From M3007 sp038246345 (GTDB taxonomy: Bacteria; Bacteroidota; Bacteroidia; Chitinophagales; Saprospiraceae), in NCBI GenBank assembly GCA_038246345.1, contig JBBRWA010000041.1, positions 1 to 27,484 on the forward strand: a DNA stretch of 27,484 nucleotides, given 5' to 3'. The notes beneath the pieces were generated by a model that saw nothing but the letters and a program-made list of their open reading frames with translations, did no database searches and was not told the DNA's origin. Of this stretch, positions 22,797 to 27,484 are shown in pieces (the stretch's first letter is position 1; each line of letters begins with the position of its first letter). The translations under genes and the position numbers were made by a program.

Positions 22797-23573
22797 TCAA
22801 TCCAAATTGACGGCTGAATGCTTCAATTTCTGCGCCAACTCAGGGCCCAGATAGCGGCCTATGATTCCATGCACGAAATACAAAACTGGCGTTAGTACGA
22901 TGGCCATCATCACTTTGTAAAAGTAGCCCATCAATCCTATGGCGGCAATTTGATTCAAGGACCAGCGATGCGCGGGGTCAGCACCAATGTAGAACACAAT
23001 GATCAGGATAATGAAGCTGTCGAAAAGTTGAGAAATCACCGTCGAACCCGTCGCCCGCAACCAGATCAGGCGATCGCCCGTGGCTTTTTTGAAAGCTTGA
23101 AAAAAGTAGGCATCCAATAATTGTGACACCAGAAAGGCCGTAAGAGAGCCCACGATAATCAACATACCCGTATCGAAAATGCGGTTGAAAGCGGTGTTGA
23201 TATCAGGCTTTATGTCCGCATTGATATCCAGCCAAAAAGCGGCAGGCGCAGCCTTTGTAGTGAGTAGAAGCATGAAAAAAGCGTATGCGATTACGCCTAT
23301 TGCGATATAGGTCAGGAATTTCACCCCGCGTTTTCCAAAATATTCATTGATGACATCTGTCATGATGAATACTACTGGCCAAAGGATGGAGCCTGCAGAA
23401 AAATTGAAGGAAAGATTCTCGATGCCAAGCAGCGTCCAGTTCACCGAGGCGAAGCCCAGTGAGTTTTCAAGGGAGAACATCTTCGGGCCAATCACCTCAG
23501 CAATTAAGGTGTTGCCGATAAAAAAGCAGGCCAGGACGAGGAAGAGGCGGTTTTCTTTGCTAAGCTGCTTCAA
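22797..23573 (-). CDS. yhhQ: Queuosine-precursor transporter (YhhQ/DUF165 family)
   Basis: This 258-residue membrane protein has about six to seven helices. It carries the family segments GPKMFSL, SAGSILWPVVFIMTDVINEYFGKRG (conserved D, N, E and YG) and STVISQLFDSFIILIIVF, which identify the DUF165/YhhQ family. These proteins import queuine or preQ precursors (preQ0/preQ1) used for the wobble base queuosine in tRNA. The only usable start is TTG at 23573; no ATG lies in a suitable place, and the next Met is inside the first helix. A tandem octamer array begins 3 bp upstream of this start. No preQ1 riboswitch was recognised in the leader. An import role is known for the family; the exact substrate here is inferred. 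Confidence 0.88.
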   Translation of the reverse strand: MKQLSKENRLFLVLACFFIGNTLIAEVIGPKMFSLENSLGFASVNWTLLGIENLSFNFSAGSILWPVVFIMTDVINEYFGKRGVKFLTYIAIGVIAYAFFMLLLTTKAAPAAFWLDINADIKPDINTAFNRIFDTGMLIIVGSLTAFLVSQLLDAYFFQAFKKATGDRLIWLRATGSTVISQLFDSFIILIIVFYIGADPAHRWSLNQIAAIGLMGYFYKVMMAIVLTPVLYFVHGIIGRYLGPELAQKLKHSAVNLD

Positions 23574-23575
23574 GA

Positions 23576-23640
23576 AATGTGATAATTTTATTAATGTGAT
23601 AATTTATTAATGTGATAATTTGATAATGCGATAATTTGAT
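23576..23640. repeat. Tandem octamer array upstream of the transporter gene
   Basis: Eight units alternate between AATGTGAT (one AATGCGAT) and AATTTGAT-like sequences, one unit being 9 bp long. It uses the same octamers as the element at 7924-8005 but has no opposing arm. It touches the translation start region of the gene at 23573. Confidence 0.8.
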
Positions 23641-23733
23641 AATTAAGGGTACGTTGGCTTGGCATAGTTGGGATGAAACTGCTATCCGGCAAAATAGCCA
23701 CAAAAGTCCACCAGCAAATGAAAAAATTTGACG

Positions 23734-23765
23734 CAAAATTACATCATAAACTGTCGGCTTAACAA
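23734..23765 (-). promoter_or_regulatory. Possible promoter of the transporter gene
   Basis: On the minus strand TTG (23765-23763), a 21-bp spacer and TAATTTTG (23741-23734) fit the Bacteroidota consensus with a slightly long spacer. It would give a leader of about 155 nt that includes the octamer array. Confidence 0.4.
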
Positions 23766-23772
23766 CCTCGAC

Positions 23773-24107
23773 ATGGAAATACTCGAAGACCGCCTCACGC
23801 TTTGGGACAACGCGAGGCTTAAGCCTTATTTGAAAGCGGGACCGCAACCATCGGGCCTGGCTTGCATTCATGAGGCCTGGCGACCTTCTGATTGTCAGCA
23901 ACCCAATATGAGGTGGCACTGCCATTTTGTGCATCATGTGGTTATATGCATAGCATTAAGGTACGGTGATTCAAGCCTGGTGCCAAGGTCGGCTTTCAGT
24001 GGGTGTTAAAAACATGGAATACCTTTGGTAAGATTTGGAGCGAGCACAATTACGGTAAAAAAGGAATCGAAATCAGCAGGATTAATGAGGCTGATTGGAT
24101 GAATTAA
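23773..24107 (+). pseudogene. Possible decayed gene
   Basis: Protein-like stretches occur in different plus-strand frames across this region. One frame reads MEILEDRLTLWDNARLKPYL from 23773. Another contains RPGDLLIVSNPI near 23890. A third contains PFCASCGY and, past a TGA, VGFQWVLKTWNTFGKIW to a TAA at 24107. This could be a gene broken by frameshifts and a stop, or chance. No family is recognised. Apart from the octamer array and a possible promoter, no other feature was found between 23574 and 24172. Confidence 0.2.
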
Positions 24108-24172
24108 TCAGGTTGGTTGTATCATTGCAAAATGATCACTTATTTTACGAATCAAAATAAACCTATAACTGT

Positions 24173-26146
24173 ATGAAATGGAGTTGTCTTTGCTTCCTTC
24201 TCTTTTTCATGCCCAGTCTTTATGGTCAAAAAAACAAGGCCGATAGCCTCCTACAAGCTATTGGCGAGGCTCAAAGCAAGCAAGAAAAATTTCAGGCCAA
24301 CCTTGCCGCTGCACGGTGGTTCGACGTGAACGATTTGAGGCACAGCCAGCCGTTTCTCGATGAAACCATGCGCATTGCAGGCGAGCTTAACGATGCTAAA
24401 AGCACCGCTTTGGCGTGGATGGAACGCGGCTATCATTACCACCGTAGGGGCATGAGCGACTCCTCAGTTTTAGCTTACCTACGGGCACTTGAGTATTCCC
24501 GTGCAGCAGGGGTGGTTTCTGATGAATCTTCTATTCTAGGCAATATTTCCTCCGGATATCTTAATTTAGGCAAAATTGCTGCTGCCCAACGCTTTGCAAC
24601 ATCCCAGTTAGAATTCGCTCAAAAACACCATATGTTGCGGGATGAAGGAAGCGCCCATGCCTTGTTTGCGAGAATCTACGATTTCAACGGAAACGTTCCT
24701 GAGGCTATCGCCGAACTGCAAAAAGCTGTCGCCCATTTTGAGAAATTTGGGTTTCAGGAAAATTTGCCGGCAATATTCAGCGAAATCGGTGCTGAATACG
24801 AAATTCTGGGACAATACGAAACGGCGCTCCATTGGTTCCAAAAAGCGCTCATATTATTCGAAAAACGCAATGAGGAGTTTGCTGTTTCTGAAATGTTGGG
24901 CAATATCGGCAACATGTACGATATGCTTGGCAAAGCTGACTCGGCAATTTATTACAGCAAAAAAAGCATCTATTTGGCGCAAAAATCTGGCAATCGCCGA
25001 CAAGAGGCTTATGCGCTTAACAACCTCGGTATAGTCTTCGACATTCAGGGCGATAAAAAGGCGGCGCTTGATTGCTATATAAAATCGCTGAAAATCAAGG
25101 AAGTGCTCGCTGATTCCGCTTCGTTTGCTAGTAATTACATCAACATCGGCGCCCTCCAGATGGGCTTAAGTCAGCTTTCTGCCGCCAAAGTCAGCCTTGA
25201 AAAGGGCTTGTTTTTTTCTGAACAGTTTCAGCAGCTCGACTTCCAGCAAGAGGCCCTGCAAAACCTGAGCGACCTGCACGAAAAAAGGGGGGATTATAAA
25301 AATTCCCTGCTCTTCTTGCGCCGGTACTATATCATCCGCGATTCGCTGGCTTCCCCCGCCGATCGCGATTCCGTGATGGCCCTTCAAGCCCGCTTCAATG
25401 ATGAGAAAGAAGGCCGACTCCGTGCTGAGAACGAAACAAGCAAGCTCCTAGCCGAAGAAAAATCCCGACGAGCATTCTTTTTTGGGCTGCTGTCGGTAGC
25501 GACAATCGGCTTGGCTGGACTGTCTTTATGGTTTCTGATTTTTGCCCGCCGAAAAAACCGACAGCTCGAACTGCTGCTGCAAGAAGTGCAGCATCGGGCT
25601 AAAAACAACCTCCAGAACGTTGGCGCATTGCTCACCTTGTTCTCTCGCGACATGCGCGACCCTCAAGCCAGAGATGCCCTTGAAGAAGGCCGCCGCCGGG
25701 TCGATGCCATGAAAATATTGGAGCAACAGCTACTGCACCGGCCGTTTAAACCCTCACAGATCAATGCCAGCGACTACCTTGGGGAACTCATTGACACCCT
25801 TGCTGCCTCATTGCCCACCAAATCAGCCATCAATATTAGGCGGGAAATACAGCCCATCGAAATGGATGTAGAAAAAGCCATGTCAATCGGCCTCATCATC
25901 AACGAACTGGTGATCAATGCCGTAAAACACGCCCAAACGGCACCTGCTATTTTTATTTCACTCCAAAAAGAAGGAAAATTCCGGCTTATCGTGGAAGATA
26001 ATGGTACTGGCTTGCCAGAAGCCCTTAATGCGGAGCGGAGCAACTCATTTGGCTTGAAAATTGTGCGCCTTTTTGCCGACAAGCTTAAAGCTTCCTTGAT
26101 GCAATCCAACACACCTGGAGCACGATTTGAATTCGTTTTTGAATAA
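24173..26146 (+). CDS. TPR sensor histidine kinase (HisKA_2 type)
   Basis: This 657-residue sensor has a signal peptide (residues 1-18, cleavage after LYG). A periplasmic region of TPR-like helical repeats (about 25-400) contains units such as ALNNLGIVFDIQGDKKAALDC. A short coiled segment and one transmembrane helix (about 434-457, FFFGLLSVATIGLAGLSLWFL) follow. The kinase core has the phospho-acceptor H474 in LQEVQHRAKNNLQ, the HisKA_2 signature. The ATPase domain shows LIINELVINAVKHA (N box), VEDNGTGLPE (G1) and NSFGLKIV (G2). It autophosphorylates on His in response to an unknown periplasmic signal or protein interaction. The response regulator gene starts 2 bp after its stop, so the two form an operon. 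Confidence 0.93.
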   Translation: MKWSCLCFLLFFMPSLYGQKNKADSLLQAIGEAQSKQEKFQANLAAARWFDVNDLRHSQPFLDETMRIAGELNDAKSTALAWMERGYHYHRRGMSDSSVLAYLRALEYSRAAGVVSDESSILGNISSGYLNLGKIAAAQRFATSQLEFAQKHHMLRDEGSAHALFARIYDFNGNVPEAIAELQKAVAHFEKFGFQENLPAIFSEIGAEYEILGQYETALHWFQKALILFEKRNEEFAVSEMLGNIGNMYDMLGKADSAIYYSKKSIYLAQKSGNRRQEAYALNNLGIVFDIQGDKKAALDCYIKSLKIKEVLADSASFASNYINIGALQMGLSQLSAAKVSLEKGLFFSEQFQQLDFQQEALQNLSDLHEKRGDYKNSLLFLRRYYIIRDSLASPADRDSVMALQARFNDEKEGRLRAENETSKLLAEEKSRRAFFFGLLSVATIGLAGLSLWFLIFARRKNRQLELLLQEVQHRAKNNLQNVGALLTLFSRDMRDPQARDALEEGRRRVDAMKILEQQLLHRPFKPSQINASDYLGELIDTLAASLPTKSAINIRREIQPIEMDVEKAMSIGLIINELVINAVKHAQTAPAIFISLQKEGKFRLIVEDNGTGLPEALNAERSNSFGLKIVRLFADKLKASLMQSNTPGARFEFVFE

Positions 26147-26148
26147 GT

Positions 26149-26880
26149 ATGGAAAAGCTAAACATACTTCTGGTAGAGGACAATCCGCTTGAGGCTCTCG
26201 AAATGGAGGTTTTCGCGCAAAATGCTGGTATGACAGTGGTTGGGATCGCCCGCAGTGGCGAACAAGCCTTGCAATTACTGGCCGAGAAACAACCCGACCT
26301 GGTAGTATTCGACATCCATTTGGAAGGAGAATTGGATGGCATTGAAACGGCGCAAATCGCAAAAAGAAGCTTGAACATACCCATCCTCTTTCTGACGGAA
26401 GATACCCGTACCGAGACCATGCGCCGCGCCGCACGCGCCCAAGCTGAAAACTACCTGCCCAAACCTTTTACCGAACGAAACTTCCTGACAGCCATTCGCT
26501 TTGCACTCCTGCGCTTTGCAGAGGAAGTCAACCATACTCCAGCGTGGTTTGCGCTAAACGATTCATTTTTTCTCGCAGATGAGGACGGCTACCGAAAAAT
26601 CAAAAAAGAGGAGGTCTTTTTTCTAAAAGCCAGCAAAGAAAAAACCATATTTTATCTCGCGAACAACCAGCGATTGACCTGCTCTATGCGTTTGGGCGAG
26701 CTGGAGGCAAAAATGCAGCACATGGATTTTTTGCGCGTCCATCGGTCTTTTATGATTAACCCTAAAAACGTAGAGGGTATCCGCAAGGGCATGCTCATTT
26801 TCCCGGACGGCCTGACCACGTCCTTCTCGGCCCAATACCTTCCCAACCCGGCTTTGGTGTTCCCCATCCTGGGGCACTAA
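26149..26880 (+). CDS. LytTR-family response regulator
   Basis: This 243-residue regulator has a receiver domain (1-125): acidic pair E10-D11, phospho-acceptor D55 in DLVVFDIHL, a Thr in LFLTED and Lys in LPKPF. It is followed by a LytTR DNA-binding domain (about 150-240) with IKKEEVFFLKASKEKTIFYL and FLRVHRSFMINPKNV. Phosphorylation by the kinase encoded 2 bp upstream would control DNA binding at direct-repeat sites. The target genes cannot be told from sequence; the secreted-protein gene at 27029 is a possible neighbour target. The gap 26881-27028 shows a direct repeat of GTTTTCATGG but no clear terminator. Confidence 0.93.
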   Translation: MEKLNILLVEDNPLEALEMEVFAQNAGMTVVGIARSGEQALQLLAEKQPDLVVFDIHLEGELDGIETAQIAKRSLNIPILFLTEDTRTETMRRAARAQAENYLPKPFTERNFLTAIRFALLRFAEEVNHTPAWFALNDSFFLADEDGYRKIKKEEVFFLKASKEKTIFYLANNQRLTCSMRLGELEAKMQHMDFLRVHRSFMINPKNVEGIRKGMLIFPDGLTTSFSAQYLPNPALVFPILGH

Positions 26881-27028
26881 TTTTTTCTGTGGCCCACCAA
26901 GGCCTCCCCGTGTTTCTCAAACCAGTTTTCATGGCTGTGGCCTGTTTTCATGGTAGCGTTTTTGGACATTTGACCATGCCAAATGCTTGGCGTTAATTCA
27001 AAAACCGTTCATCTAACTTACATCCAAC

Positions 27029-27484
27029 ATGAAGAAATTGCTACTCATTTTACTGCTTCAAGTTTTTGCCTTTGGGCTTGCCGGGCAATCTGCTACAAAA
27101 GGCTGGGAAACTTTTTACTCGGGAAACAGCGGAGGAGAGGACCGCATCGAAGACGTGCTGATTGACAACAACCAAGTGGTTTCTGTCGGGCGTCTCTACA
27201 AGAATGCCGACGAAACCTTGTTGATTACCAAACACAGTTTAACGGGGCAACAACTATGGGCGAAATCCTGGGCCATCACCGGGCTTGACCTTTATCCATA
27301 TTATATTCAAAAAGGTATAAACGGCAATTATTATGTGCTGGGATATGGCGACAGCGGCGAGCATTTCATCGTCCAGTTTGACACCAACGGCAATTTTGTC
27401 GAAGTGAAGGTGTTGCAATTGCAAACCGCTAACGATTTCAAGGTATTGGCAGACGGGTCTTTTATTGTGGCTGGAGAAAACAAC
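27029..27484 (+). CDS. Secreted protein, 5' part (runs off the right edge)
   Basis: An open frame from the ATG at 27029 continues without a stop to the window end (152 codons). A signal peptide (KKLLLILLLQVFAFGLAG, cleavage before QSATK) precedes repeating segments such as VLIDNNQVVSVGRLYKNADETLLITKH, then YYVLGYGDSGEHFIVQFDTNGNF and FKVLADGSFIVAGE. This repeated pattern (a value or record, Gly-x-Gly turn, 'FDTNGN') is typical of beta-propeller-like secreted proteins of Bacteroidota. These often end in a type IX secretion sorting domain, which would lie beyond this window. Function unknown. Confidence 0.8.
   Translation, partial: MKKLLLILLLQVFAFGLAGQSATKGWETFYSGNSGGEDRIEDVLIDNNQVVSVGRLYKNADETLLITKHSLTGQQLWAKSWAITGLDLYPYYIQKGINGNYYVLGYGDSGEHFIVQFDTNGNFVEVKVLQLQTANDFKVLADGSFIVAGENN

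Noticed and set aside
23574..23733. preQ1 riboswitch in the leader of the queuosine-precursor transporter
   Set aside because: No preQ1-I-like stem, loop or A-rich tail was found; only a 5-bp hairpin (GCTAT/ATAGC) and the octamer array are present.
23560..23937. Minus-strand open frame of 125 codons upstream of the transporter gene
   Set aside because: Its C-terminal part is translated octamer repeat, it overlaps the transporter start, and it shows no recognisable motif.

Overview
The window looks like a chromosomal segment of a Bacteroidota bacterium, probably an aerobic, Saprospiria-like lineage. The grounds are an alternative complex III (ACIII) plus aa3-type oxidase locus in Bacteroidota gene order, promoters of the TAnnTTTG type, few visible Shine-Dalgarno sequences, small signal-peptide beta-barrel proteins, and a TPR histidine kinase paired with a LytTR regulator. 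Species assignment is not possible from the sequence alone.

Layout. Positions 1-71 hold the first codons of coaD on the minus strand. A small outer-membrane protein gene with a clear terminator follows (304-882). A gene-poor stretch (about 880-1370) contains a compact multi-arm inverted repeat and a possible gene remnant. From 18889 down to 1372, all on the minus strand, lies one long respiratory locus. Its gene order is actA-actB-actC-actD-actE-actF (quinol:cytochrome c oxidoreductase), ctaC (subunit II fused to an OmpA domain), ctaD (subunit I), ctaB (heme O synthase), two subunit III genes, a subunit IV gene, a SCO-like protein without copper ligands, a DUF420 protein and a small CxxC membrane protein. 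Two tandem promoter-like sites (18967-18996 and 19083-19113) sit upstream of actA. Together these genes would move electrons from menaquinol through ACIII to the CuA centre of the oxidase and on to oxygen, and supply heme and assembly functions.

To the right are an outer-membrane beta-barrel gene (19407), a stand-alone arginine deiminase (20496), a convergent family 2 glycosyltransferase (21776), a queuosine-precursor transporter (22797), a gene-poor or decayed stretch (23574-24172), a TPR histidine kinase with its LytTR response regulator (24173-26880), and the 5' part of a secreted protein gene running off the right edge (27029).

Two things stand out. First, cytochrome oxidase subunit II carries an intact C-terminal OmpA/peptidoglycan-binding domain, which could tether the respiratory supercomplex to the cell wall. 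Second, several intergenic gaps are filled by short tandem repeats (7- or 8-bp units). Most are arranged as opposed arms of a hairpin that start next to one gene's start codon and end at or overlapping the preceding gene's stop codon. Two of these elements (1664-1872 and 22598-22785) use different heptamers but share the same inner architecture, which suggests a dispersed repeat family.
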